Assembly: GCA_018335335.1 (NCBI GenBank)
Contig: JAGXKG010000009.1
Location: 1-52,119, forward strand
Reading direction: 5' to 3'
Length of the DNA stretch: 52,119 bases
Origin: Candidatus Thorarchaeota archaeon
Lineage (GTDB): Archaea > Asgardarchaeota > Thorarchaeia > Thorarchaeales > Thorarchaeaceae
Every line of letters starts with the position of its first letter. Positions within the stretch are counted from its first letter, which is position 1. Below the pieces are notes generated by a model, which did not search any database, had not been told where the DNA came from, and saw only the letters and a program-made list of their open reading frames with translations. Below are positions 36,501 through 44,639 of this stretch, in pieces. The position numbers and the translations under genes were made by a program.

Positions 36501-38337
36501 CAGTCATGAAACCAGAACCTTCGTTGCCAGCCGAGAACACATGCAGTGTACCCGGATAGCCGGTCTCAATGAAATCAGGTACCGAAAGAACTGTCCATGT
36601 AATGGATAGATAGTTGAACTCACTGCTGGGTGGAGTAATCCAACCCCAAGAGTTGGTAACGAGGTCAGACTTGTGATTACCGGTGTAGTACCACTCACCA
36701 CTAGTTGCGTTCAAATCGAAGCCGCATGTCCAGAGGTACGAACCAAAGTCGCTCGCACCTGAGACGATGGTCCTTGTAGACCACAATTGCGCGTCGGGGG
36801 CAATACCTTCCATTGTGAAGGTTTCGCCATCTTCCTGTGTCTGGTTGTAGGTGTAGTTACCACCGCCAGCCACGTGTGCAGCTGTAGCCGTACCGTGAGT
36901 ACCTTCGTCGTAGTAGAGTGCGAATGCATCACCGTCTGACCTGAAACCATGGAAGTATGGTTCATCAGCAAACCAGCCGCCTGCATCGTACTCGTAACAC
37001 AAGGCACCTAGGCTGAAATCATCGATGCCATCGCCATCGTAGTCGTGGGCAACAATCGGATTGGTCATGTCGAAGACATCACCGTCATCAACAATGTCAT
37101 CTGTGAAGTTGAAATCGAAAGTGTTTGCGATGTCAACTATATCGAACGCATCCGTGAGATCATAGGTCTCATAGTAAAATGCGCCGGTCCAGAGTTTGTT
37201 CCAACCCATAGTGTCTTCCCAGTTAATGGCCATATGGTATTCATTGTCTGTTCCATTCCAAACTAGGGATGGAGCAAACATTTTGGCATAGGGTGAGTAT
37301 CGCTGCTGCATAACCCAGCCAACAGAGTAGTTGAGTCCTGGTTCTGCAAGATTACTCGGATCAGGCAGGTGCCAATCTTTCCACATGTACTTCTTGAAGT
37401 TCTCTGCACCGTCTATGCCCCAGAAGTAAGCATAAAGCCAGATGAAACCGACTCTATTTACGTAGGGGGTCGTGGAGTTTCCGTCACCTATCAGGTATCG
37501 ACCGCCTCCTTGGTAGTTGGTAATGGGATCCCAGCCATCAACATCAAGGAAGACGTTACCGTCTGCGTCCTCGTATGTGTATAGAGCGTATGGGTCCGCA
37601 TCCCACTCAGTCTCGTTCACGTTTGTGCTGTTAGCGTGATAGAATGTTGGTACGAGACCGTATCCAGTGGGGTCATAAGCACCGCCGTAGGCATGCTGCA
37701 AATCTGGTTGACCGAAGTCAGCACCAGTGTCAACATGACCAACGTTGATACCATCACCTGTGTAGCCAGTGGCAGGAGCAGTTTCTGCACCAATAACCTC
37801 CCGAATCTTATACATATCCAAGCCAGCTTTGGGCTTGCTTTCGTCGGGAGATCCTAAGTCTTTAATAAGGTCGTTCTGAAGGGCGAACTTCTTTTGGTCA
37901 GCTTCAATATAGCTGACGCCGTCAATCTGCACAAGAGTGTCGAGTACCTCAGCAGAGGATATCGATATCTTGAATGCCTGCATGACGCGAAGATCCGCCT
38001 CCCACTCGATATTGACAATGTCTGAAATTAGAGCTTTGTCGGCCCATGGAGCCGCTATCAAAAGCGCATCCACGTTGCCATCGAGGTCAGTGACGGCCTT
38101 GTCACTTAGCTCACCATCCTCATTCCATGATGCCAAAACTGAATCTAGCTTGGCCTCGTAGCCAGGCTGTTTCATGGTGTCATACCATTGATCCAGCTCA
38201 TTTTTGGTTTCATCAGGAAGTGAGGGTGATGATTCTGCCAGGTCTGCTCTAGCCACAGGAGTGGCGGGTGCCATTACCATAGAGAAGAGCATAGCACACG
38301 CAAAGAGTAGAACTGCCATGTTTTTCTTATCAATCAT
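33529..38337 (-). CDS. Giant membrane-anchored subtilisin-like protease (S8)
   Basis: About 1602 residues from the ATG at 38337, which has GAGGAG upstream; the open frame extends 19 codons further. A signal peptide (NMAVLLFACAMLFSMVM) and a propeptide-like region are followed by a subtilase domain with D203 (VDTGAD), H481 (THGTATAAHV) and S709 (SGTSQAAP). The D to H gap of 278 residues is very large and holds a calcium-type DYDGDGIDD loop and aromatic-rich segments. The remaining 850 residues are beta-rich, probably several Ig/CUB/PPC-like domains. The C terminus is a Thr/Pro stalk (TTTTTTTTPPPP), one membrane helix (LILGLVAGIGAGVVVVLILFLV) and KRR. It is therefore a cell-surface protease facing outwards. 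Its transcript ends at a strong hairpin. Confidence 0.9.
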   Translation of the reverse strand: MIDKKNMAVLLFACAMLFSMVMAPATPVARADLAESSPSLPDETKNELDQWYDTMKQPGYEAKLDSVLASWNEDGELSDKAVTDLDGNVDALLIAAPWADKALISDIVNIEWEADLRVMQAFKISISSAEVLDTLVQIDGVSYIEADQKKFALQNDLIKDLGSPDESKPKAGLDMYKIREVIGAETAPATGYTGDGINVGHVDTGADFGQPDLQHAYGGAYDPTGYGLVPTFYHANSTNVNETEWDADPYALYTYEDADGNVFLDVDGWDPITNYQGGGRYLIGDGNSTTPYVNRVGFIWLYAYFWGIDGAENFKKYMWKDWHLPDPSNLAEPGLNYSVGWVMQQRYSPYAKMFAPSLVWNGTDNEYHMAINWEDTMGWNKLWTGAFYYETYDLTDAFDIVDIANTFDFNFTDDIVDDGDVFDMTNPIVAHDYDGDGIDDFSLGALCYEYDAGGWFADEPYFHGFRSDGDAFALYYDEGTHGTATAAHVAGGGNYTYNQTQEDGETFTMEGIAPDAQLWSTRTIVSGASDFGSYLWTCGFDLNATSGEWYYTGNHKSDLVTNSWGWITPPSSEFNYLSITWTVLSVPDFIETGYPGTLHVFSAGNEGSGFMTGGPPGSSPAVLTVGASTTSHWLDYLYGPDQDIESIASFTSKGPATSGYPKPDVLAPGLAGYSATPWYAPYMEMFWQPSIWGTGGGSWLNYTLFSGTSQAAPVAAGAAALVLEAMDVNAMPGSGPADAKIVLQSTAKDMGYDPATQGFGRIDVEAACNYVEGNSGYVTWNEDSFNNIAGLLDDPWSYWGHIGIGADVNETATDHPRDFWDGSIFFGHVFPGTSTTVHQWISDDTSIVTTPSGANAYYMREAETYTFEDTTWWYTDPVSDDIAYGYHNLNGSISGADYVSATETYNYATVGVAFDDAAMNNTFGYPWMFLYDWNDNDPNDGMPNLYNETTGEGNELTRITSASDPSSTNMMPVATDAASFADDALFEGNMTLVIHDPLFDANATAVGNDFTCTVTFWETVAASEISFTDDASDTYTYNITLDVPADAETGIHQGFIVFDDGNLRVPFSYNVIANLTGDAGEEHVIVDGYGTELEPYDSAMYGCMGSDPDDWDFRAYHIHNQHATATYLGIRVIWEDMGNSMTMSLLDDRGVEIASSADGTATTTAMLAALDSSPTGHYFLVVHPTALNGTVQLPVEYNITTMWYEELTTKNVSLSYNANNLDDPVVLADGPTVIEDEITGDHAVINATYPDFNLPNMPEYEITQTSVQFLSGLYYYEDGIPLVIPPSGYDPFSGAINLDAFSWQFVEGVKEGDTVDMVGDFTNGDCDFMVWWADTDNGSWTYDNNLMGADMATGDHPEIGQFVADRGGTLAIGCFDYDGQPGTWSIEVDTRVGITETAAGQGVTYDTYQFYKNGEFDVKLTAETDTNIGFSINYGAMTFTNFFAPVLSNLDVSTSGTEHTITWDVSDTNAGDEHYFEVLVSADGGTTYQLLAKELNETEYVWDSDGFTEGDDYMIQVRVYDNDPTAPASARAGAQFWPGLYDDIESSTFTAGNVAPPTTTTTTTTTPPPPPPPPIDPLILGLVAGIGAGVVVVLILFLVKRR

Positions 38338-38767
38338 CTTTCTTTTCTCCTCACAAACCTTGATAGGGAAACAAGTCCATCTGAGAAGCTCCAAAATAGA
38401 GAGAGCTGTCTCATGGACTCACCATACCTCGGATGCGAAGATAGTCGTAAAAGTGTAAGGACTATCTGGCATCTCTCCTCATTCGCGTTCCCTACAATGA
38501 TGTGATTAAGTTAAGTGAGATGCTGGTGTCTATTAAGGCTTACGACTAAATTTCAGAGACATTTCATCTATTCGTAGCATGTCAAATCGTCCTTTAACAG
38601 AGGAGTTCCTGAGGGGTGGTATAACCACGGACTGCCTATGCTGCTTCTATCCCACTTAGTCTCAGAATTCAACGTGAGATTCAACGATCATAGCAGGCCA
38701 ATTAAATAGTGTCAGTTGAGGAATTCAACTTTTCTAGGAAGAGGAGGTCTTCCGATTCAGAAGCGAG
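38338..38767. other. Upstream region of the giant subtilase gene
   Basis: This 430-base stretch lies between two genes on the minus strand. The half near 38340-38560 should hold the subtilase promoter; AT-rich candidates are near 38440-38450 and 38502-38514, and none is decisive. The far half carries two adjacent hairpins listed as a terminator. No ORF or RNA gene was recognised. Confidence 0.45.
38714..38753 (-). terminator. Two adjacent hairpins after the coiled-coil membrane protein gene
   Basis: GGAAGA/TCTTCC (38737-38753) and AGTTGA/TCAACT (38714-38730) form two short perfect stems with five-base loops, 14 bases after the stop codon. The tail is only modestly T-rich on the minus strand. 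Confidence 0.35.
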
Positions 38768-39892
38768 TTACTTGGGCTGGCGAGTCATACGTTTTACTTG
38801 ATCAACCAGTTCATGAACCATCATAACCGCACCTATCATCTCCACATTGCCTTCTTTAGCCTCAGCGGATTGTGCTTCTTCCGAGATTCTACTCATAGAG
38901 CGTCCAATGTCTTCAAGCAGTTTGATTAACGCTTTCTTCGCTGGGGTTTCAAGAGCACTCGATTCCACCTTTGAAATGAGTTCAGCCAAGTCAGATATTA
39001 TGCTATCAGCCACTTCAGAAGCTGTCTCTGAACGACGGCCGATTTCATCAAGGCGCTGATCCCTCTTCTTTAGTTCTTGTTGGATACTACTAAGCTTCTC
39101 CATAACATCTTTGGGAATTGTTCTTTCGCCCTCGGGCTGTTCCTGCTTAATCTCCTTGATCTGTTCTTCAAGAGCCTGGATTTTCTCATCCTTCTCTTTA
39201 ACCTCTTCTTGAATTATATCTTCCACATCATATTCGGGTTCAACTTCAACCTCAGCCGCAGCCTCTAGTTGCTCTTCCATCTCAGCGAGGGTTTCTTCTC
39301 GAGCTTCAAGTTCATCTTGTAGAGATTCAACCTGATTCTGCAAATCCTGAAGCTTTTCTTCCCGTTCACCGAGAAACTCGTTCAGACGTTTATTTTCAGC
39401 TTCAATCTCTGAGAAGCTCTCTTCCATTTTTGTGTACGCTTTCCGCATCTCACTCGTCTGCTGCTGTATTTTCACCGCGTCTAAATCAGGTGGGGACACC
39501 ATCTTAGTAGAAAGCAAGCCAAGAACGACACTTACGGCGGCTACATAGATGACGCCTACAACCACCGAACCGAATGCAGTATCGGTAACTAGCTGCAAGC
39601 GGCGTATCAAGGGCCACCAAGACCCAAATGTCAATTCACTTGGCCCCCACCATACTGAGCCAAATCCTGCATAAAGAATCGCAAGAATCGAGACCAAGAA
39701 GCTTCCTAGACCTACAAAGACGATTATATTTCGCTTCATATCTTCTCTAGGGAGATACCGTTGATATAGTAGCAAAAGGATGGCTAGAAAAATCAACGGA
39801 AATACGTATGGCAGAACTGCTATCAAATCACTGGCTGGAAATACGAAATCAATTGTCGGTCTTGGTACCATGTTCAAGTCTGAGATGACCAA
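38768..39892 (-). CDS. Membrane protein with long cytosolic coiled coil
   Basis: A 374-residue protein. Three hydrophobic segments occur in the first 125 residues (LIAVLPYVFPLIFLAILLLLY, NIIVFVGLGSFLVSILAILY and FGSVVVGVIYVAAVSVVLGLL). A long coiled coil follows (about 140-290), rich in Glu, Leu, Gln and Lys, with heptad spacing. A short helical tail ends in a basic RMTRQPK. The start is TTG 39892, with GAGGAGGT six bases upstream; the ATG at 39871 is an alternative. The architecture suggests a membrane-tethered scaffold or sensor. No enzyme domain or family was recognised. Confidence 0.8.
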   Translation of the reverse strand: MVISDLNMVPRPTIDFVFPASDLIAVLPYVFPLIFLAILLLLYQRYLPREDMKRNIIVFVGLGSFLVSILAILYAGFGSVWWGPSELTFGSWWPLIRRLQLVTDTAFGSVVVGVIYVAAVSVVLGLLSTKMVSPPDLDAVKIQQQTSEMRKAYTKMEESFSEIEAENKRLNEFLGEREEKLQDLQNQVESLQDELEAREETLAEMEEQLEAAAEVEVEPEYDVEDIIQEEVKEKDEKIQALEEQIKEIKQEQPEGERTIPKDVMEKLSSIQQELKKRDQRLDEIGRRSETASEVADSIISDLAELISKVESSALETPAKKALIKLLEDIGRSMSRISEEAQSAEAKEGNVEMIGAVMMVHELVDQVKRMTRQPK

Positions 39893-40018
39893 TGTTGGAC
39901 CTCCTCTTTGAGCAACTAACCTATGTAACTCGTACGTTAAATATGTTTATTGAACCGCCTTCCCCACACTATCGAGGGCGTGGAATGCTTTTTGAGGAGG
40001 TCTTACTAGTTTCAAATG

Positions 40019-40315
40019 TTATTTTTTCTCGTCCCAAAGCCTTGCCTTTTCCTCTTCGTGTTCTGCAGCAATCATCTCCAGGGAGTTAAACAGACGACAC
40101 ACTTCCTCGATTGAAAGCAAGAAAGCGCCTTTCACGTCTCGATCTTCGCCAAGGGAGATTCTGACTTTACCATCGTTTACCCAGCCTTCCTGACTCTTCT
40201 TGGGAGGCTGATATTGTACCTCCATCCAAGTTCTTCTTGTCTTCCCGGACTCATCATCGTAAAAATGCTTGAGCTGCAATCGCCGGTGATACGTCCATTT
40301 TTTATTATTACTCAC
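40019..40315 (-). CDS. Small basic/beta protein of unknown function, PC4-like look
   Basis: About 98 residues from GTG 40315 (GTG 40324 is also possible). The sequence alternates hydrophobic and charged residues in strands (KWTYHRRLQLKHFYDD, RTWMEVQYQPP, KVRISLG), then a helix (SIEEVCRLFNSLEMIAAEHEEE). This strand-strand-strand-helix order recalls PC4/YdbC-type single-stranded nucleic-acid binding proteins, but the likeness is weak. It is followed by a divergent subtilase gene. Confidence 0.5.
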   Translation of the reverse strand: MSNNKKWTYHRRLQLKHFYDDESGKTRRTWMEVQYQPPKKSQEGWVNDGKVRISLGEDRDVKGAFLLSIEEVCRLFNSLEMIAAEHEEEKARLWDEKK

Positions 40316-40477
40316 ATTGAACACCTATTATTCGCTTTGAATGTAAATCCACGAAAATGCTATTGGATTTCTCTCTCGTAATTTACGAGTAACATTCAGA
40401 TAGCAATCGAGAAACCACCCCCAAGAATAAACTCATAAGACGATTGAACTCACTCCATGCGATAGGATTCGATTGAG

Positions 40478-43363
40478 TTGAAGCAGCACCCATCTAGGCC
40501 TAAATTAACTGTTCTAGCGATTGGAATACTAGTTTTGCTTTTCCTGCCTCTGGTTCCAGCCCAATCTCACGAAGTTCAGGCTGACTTTTCAGAAAAGCAT
40601 CCCAAAATTGAATCAGAACTGATCGAGAAAATGAATTCGGTTCCAAACGAAGAGAAAATCCCCATTGTAGTGAATTTTCCAAAGGGGTATTCTCAGCGTG
40701 AAATGAGTGATTTCTTACAGGAACTAGACCTGCAGGATGTCCTGATTAGACATGTGTTCTCGCTAATCCCGGTTGTGTCCTTGTACGCAGAGAAAAGTGC
40801 CATCAAAGAATTGACGACCATTCCCCTGATAGAGAGAGTAGGATTCGATTCCAAACTTCAAGTCACCTCAGGCAATGAGAAGGTTGTGACCAATGACGAT
40901 GGAGACCTCGGCTATACCCACCCTGATGAGATTCTGGACACCGGTTCACTAATAGAAAACGGATTCAACGGAACGGGAATTCAGGTTGCAGTTCTTGACA
41001 GCGGAGCTCAAGGAAATCATCCAGATTTCGAGGACAGACTTATTGGATTCAAGGACTTCGTGAGCGATTCGAACCAAGATGACATGGACCCATCAGATGG
41101 CGTAGATGCTTATGACGATAATGGGCATGGTACGGCATGTTCTTGGCTCGTTGCTGGCACGGGAGAAATGAATGGTGGAAACTACACTGGAATAGCCCCA
41201 GGAGCCAATCTTCTCATCGTCAAGGTATTAGATGAAGATGGCGCTGGTGATGATTCGGTCATCGCTCAGGGCATAGAGTTTGCTGTAGATAGCGGTTCGG
41301 ATGTTATCTCTTTGAGTTTGGGAGGACCCATGGCTGACGTTACCACTGAGGATCCGTCCATGCAGGCTGTAGAAGCTGCTGTTGAAGAAGGAGTGACTGT
41401 AGTAATTGCTGCGGGAAATACCGGCCCTGCAGCTTATACGATCAATTCGCCGGGAGTTCTCGAACAAGCGATTACAGTAGGATCTTCGGCTGATGGAACT
41501 GGAGTTGTAGCTTTCAGTAGCAGAGGGCCTGTAAATAGGCAGTACGCTGAACCAAATGGGTTTTTCGCGAAACCTGATATTATAGCCCCTGGCCTGAATA
41601 TAATGTCTGGAAGGGCTGAAAGTGCCGGCTCTTTCGAGTATCCAATTTACAACTATAGTCAGTATGGCTCCCATTACACCCAATTCTCTGGAACCTCTGC
41701 ATCTACACCTCAGATAGCTGGCTTGGTTGCTTTATTGATGAGTAAGTATCCGTATCTACGACCTATCGAATCAAAGACAGCAATCATGGCGGGTGCAACT
41801 GATTTGGACCAAGATTCTATGGAACAAGGATGGGGGCTTGCGAACGTAACCAGGTCGGACATCTTGCTTGACTCAACCGACACATTCACGTTGATGACAC
41901 CAAGAAGCTATCCGACCCTGCCCGGTAGCAAGAAAGTTCTCATAGTTGGTGAGGATAGAGGAGGACAAAATATTTCTGTATTGTCAACTGATGACAGAGG
42001 GAATCTCAATATCCAGTCCTTTGGTAATGCAAGCCAGTTTATTCGGGTGCCTCAATCAGTAAATGTTCAAGAAGGTTACTCCCATTTCGGGATTTCTCTA
42101 AATATGCCCAAGGACCTACCATTGAGCTCGATAGGAGATTACACAGGACAGCTTGTTCTATCAACTTCAAGCAATAACATAACTTCAATCGAACTAGAAT
42201 TCTCTATCACAAGTTACGGCGGGAAATTGATGGTTGATATGGCTCATCATTCCGCAGAAGATGCCGATGATCCATCGTACTACAGATACTTCACGGAGTA
42301 TCTAAAGAATCAAGGGATTCTGCTATCTCAGTTTCCGGGTGACTCCGGAAGCAGTACTATTGACACAGGAATCCTATCAACAACTGAAACCTTCATGATA
42401 ATGGATACAGAAACGGCCTACGCGGAGCGGGAAATCGAAGCAATTCATGAATTCGTTGAAAATGGAGGGACGCTTTTCATTCTTTCCGAGTTCTACGATA
42501 GCCAAGCAGGAAGTGCTAGTTTCGGTATTGACTACTACAACATGATACTCGAGCCCTATGGAATCCAATGCGAGGAGTATGAAATCGGAAGGGGACCAGA
42601 CGATCAAACAGGCGTCTTCTACGGCGAGGATTATGGAGGAATAGTGGAGAATGACTCTCTGACAGAGGGCGTGGAGAATTTGTATGTCCTATCAGGAAGC
42701 ACTCTGTCGATTAACTCATCGGTAGCTGGTGCCCAAGGTCTCTTCTGGTATAGTTCTGACAAGGAACATGCACTTATCGCTAAGGCAGATTACGGTGACG
42801 GGCGTGTTATAGCAATGTCGGATGGTTCTACGCTGTATGACAATATCCTGTACGATGCTATTCGTGGAGGAGCAGACAATCTGAGGCTTCTCCGCAACAT
42901 AGCAGGATCACTGATACCCGAAAGACCAAGAGTTTTCGACATTGAGTTTGATGAGGATCAGGTCGGCGAAATCACGAACATAGTGACATATGTATTTGAT
43001 AATGACCTGGAAGATGTCACAATGAGAATCACTGGTCCTAATGATGAGGTTCTTGAACCTGAAGTAACCGAAGAGCTAGGCTACAAATTCGTTGCCTCGA
43101 TGAATGTAACGAATGGTGGTTTCTACGAAGTCACAGTAACCGCAACAGACGCAAGCGGGAATACCAGAATAGCAAAGAAGATTTTCTTAGTTCCAGTAAG
43201 CAGCCCCGGACAAGACCTAACGACCATTGTTACTATCCTCTTCATCGGCATTGTTGTTATTGGCCTAGTGTATGTAGCTGCCATCAAATTCAATGTGCGG
43301 GATAAACTAGATTCGGGCTGGGAAATAGAGGTAGAAGAGGATGAAGGGCCCCTTATCGAATAG
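40478..43363 (+). CDS. Subtilisin-like protease with S1P-like C-terminal domain and membrane anchor
   Basis: A 961-residue secreted S8 protease. Signal peptide (LTVLAIGILVLLFLPLVPAQS), an I9-like propeptide (about 45-125), then the catalytic domain with D174 (AVLDSGAQ), H217 (DNGHGTA) and S407 (SGTSASTP). After about residue 590 comes a GATase-like fold region (KLMVDMAHHSAEDADD..., FMIMDTETAYAEREIEAI, FVENGGTLFILSEFYD, GDGRVIAMSDGSTLYD). This order resembles the post-catalytic region of eukaryotic site-1 protease (MBTPS1). The final membrane helix (TIVTILFIGIVVIGLVYVAAI) is followed by a short acidic cytosolic tail. TTG start, with no strong ribosome binding site. Topology: the catalytic domain is outside. 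A processing role on envelope or membrane proteins is the natural inference. Confidence 0.9.
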   Translation: MKQHPSRPKLTVLAIGILVLLFLPLVPAQSHEVQADFSEKHPKIESELIEKMNSVPNEEKIPIVVNFPKGYSQREMSDFLQELDLQDVLIRHVFSLIPVVSLYAEKSAIKELTTIPLIERVGFDSKLQVTSGNEKVVTNDDGDLGYTHPDEILDTGSLIENGFNGTGIQVAVLDSGAQGNHPDFEDRLIGFKDFVSDSNQDDMDPSDGVDAYDDNGHGTACSWLVAGTGEMNGGNYTGIAPGANLLIVKVLDEDGAGDDSVIAQGIEFAVDSGSDVISLSLGGPMADVTTEDPSMQAVEAAVEEGVTVVIAAGNTGPAAYTINSPGVLEQAITVGSSADGTGVVAFSSRGPVNRQYAEPNGFFAKPDIIAPGLNIMSGRAESAGSFEYPIYNYSQYGSHYTQFSGTSASTPQIAGLVALLMSKYPYLRPIESKTAIMAGATDLDQDSMEQGWGLANVTRSDILLDSTDTFTLMTPRSYPTLPGSKKVLIVGEDRGGQNISVLSTDDRGNLNIQSFGNASQFIRVPQSVNVQEGYSHFGISLNMPKDLPLSSIGDYTGQLVLSTSSNNITSIELEFSITSYGGKLMVDMAHHSAEDADDPSYYRYFTEYLKNQGILLSQFPGDSGSSTIDTGILSTTETFMIMDTETAYAEREIEAIHEFVENGGTLFILSEFYDSQAGSASFGIDYYNMILEPYGIQCEEYEIGRGPDDQTGVFYGEDYGGIVENDSLTEGVENLYVLSGSTLSINSSVAGAQGLFWYSSDKEHALIAKADYGDGRVIAMSDGSTLYDNILYDAIRGGADNLRLLRNIAGSLIPERPRVFDIEFDEDQVGEITNIVTYVFDNDLEDVTMRITGPNDEVLEPEVTEELGYKFVASMNVTNGGFYEVTVTATDASGNTRIAKKIFLVPVSSPGQDLTTIVTILFIGIVVIGLVYVAAIKFNVRDKLDSGWEIEVEEDEGPLIE

Positions 43364-44636
43364 GACCATATTGGTCTTCTAGCAGACCTTCCATCCGATC
43401 ATGTTGAGGGGGGAGCAAGGGCGATTCCTTGAGATTCGCTCGTTCATCTACGCGCTCCAGTATCTGATATGCCCATCTTGAACCCAGTCGAGGCGCAATT
43501 ACTTGTCCTCCAATGAGTATACCATCTTTGTACGTAACAAGGGCAATCTTTGTGAATTCTGCATCATCGTATAGAAATGTCACATCGGTCTTTATGTTCA
43601 TGCGACGGGCAGTTTCTGAAGAGTGACCTACGCAAACAATGTCTGTATCGAAAATACGGTCATATTGCAGACGTAGATTGACGTCCTTGAATGTCTTGTC
43701 ACGTCCGACAATAGCCAGACCTGCCTGCTTACCCGCTCGTGCTGCTGTACTCCCAATGGGCATCACAACAGGTTCACCTGTCAAGAAGTCGGACATCTCT
43801 GCACAATCTCCTACCGCATATACACCGTCAGCTGAAGTCTCCATACGCTCATCTACAACAATAGCGCCCGTCGGTCCGATTTCCAAACCAATTCTCTTCG
43901 CCAATGAGACATTAGGTATGACGCCAGTCATGAAAAGAACCGCATCACAATGCACAATCTCATCGCCAATCTCTACACCTTCAACTTTCTTCGATCCAGT
44001 TATGGCGGTCGGAGCCTTGCCCTTGTGAAGAATCATATCAGCTGGTATTCTAGATTCAAGTTCAGAACTCATACTTGGTTCGAGCAGACGTCGCATGAAG
44101 CGCGAACGAACAACAAGGTGTACTTCCTTGCCAATCTTGCTAAGATGATCTGCGATTTCCAAACCACTAAAGCCAGCTCCTATTACGGCTATCTTACTTA
44201 GAGATGGAAGGCATTCACCTAGAGCTGCAGCATCATCTCTGCTTTGAATTGTGTAGGTTCCGTCCAAATCAGCTCCTGGGAGATCCGGTATGTTGGGAAG
44301 ACCCCCTGTAGCTAGAACCAGCTTATCAAATTCTACTTCTGAAGTAGTTCCATCAGGTCCGCGAATAGTCAATTTTTTGTCATCCAGATTTACATTCACC
44401 ACACGCGTTCCCAATCGTACTCGAATACCCTTTTCATTGAATTCTTCCAAGGACCAATCCGCAATGGCAAGTTCATCGGTATTCGGTGTCTCGAAAGCCA
44501 AAGAAGCACCTGGCTTCCTGTGAGGGGGCTCTGTCTCCTGTGTGATAATTTCTACATCAGCTTCTCGATCAAATGTGCTGACCGTTGAGGCCACCGATGC
44601 CCCGCCAGGGCCCATTCCGATAACAACTAACTTCAT
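43353..44636 (-). CDS. FAD/NAD(P)-dependent pyridine nucleotide-disulfide-type oxidoreductase
   Basis: A 427-residue flavoprotein of the NADH oxidase/CoA-disulfide reductase/ferredoxin reductase group. The FAD-binding motif GMGPGGASV is at residues 7-15, the second dinucleotide motif is VIGAGFSGLE near 153, and the third is VYAVGDCAEM. The C-terminal dimer domain is present. The position where CoA-disulfide reductases and NADH oxidases carry the redox cysteine (about residue 42-45) has HRKPGAS here, with no cysteine, so it is not a standard thiol enzyme. NADH:acceptor or ferredoxin-type electron transfer is more likely. It overlaps the subtilase gene end by 11 bases in convergent orientation and is three bases after a second subtilase gene on its own strand's other side. 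Confidence 0.88.
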   Translation of the reverse strand: MKLVVIGMGPGGASVASTVSTFDREADVEIITQETEPPHRKPGASLAFETPNTDELAIADWSLEEFNEKGIRVRLGTRVVNVNLDDKKLTIRGPDGTTSEVEFDKLVLATGGLPNIPDLPGADLDGTYTIQSRDDAAALGECLPSLSKIAVIGAGFSGLEIADHLSKIGKEVHLVVRSRFMRRLLEPSMSSELESRIPADMILHKGKAPTAITGSKKVEGVEIGDEIVHCDAVLFMTGVIPNVSLAKRIGLEIGPTGAIVVDERMETSADGVYAVGDCAEMSDFLTGEPVVMPIGSTAARAGKQAGLAIVGRDKTFKDVNLRLQYDRIFDTDIVCVGHSSETARRMNIKTDVTFLYDDAEFTKIALVTYKDGILIGGQVIAPRLGSRWAYQILERVDERANLKESPLLPPQHDRMEGLLEDQYGPIR

Positions 44637-44639
44637 ACG

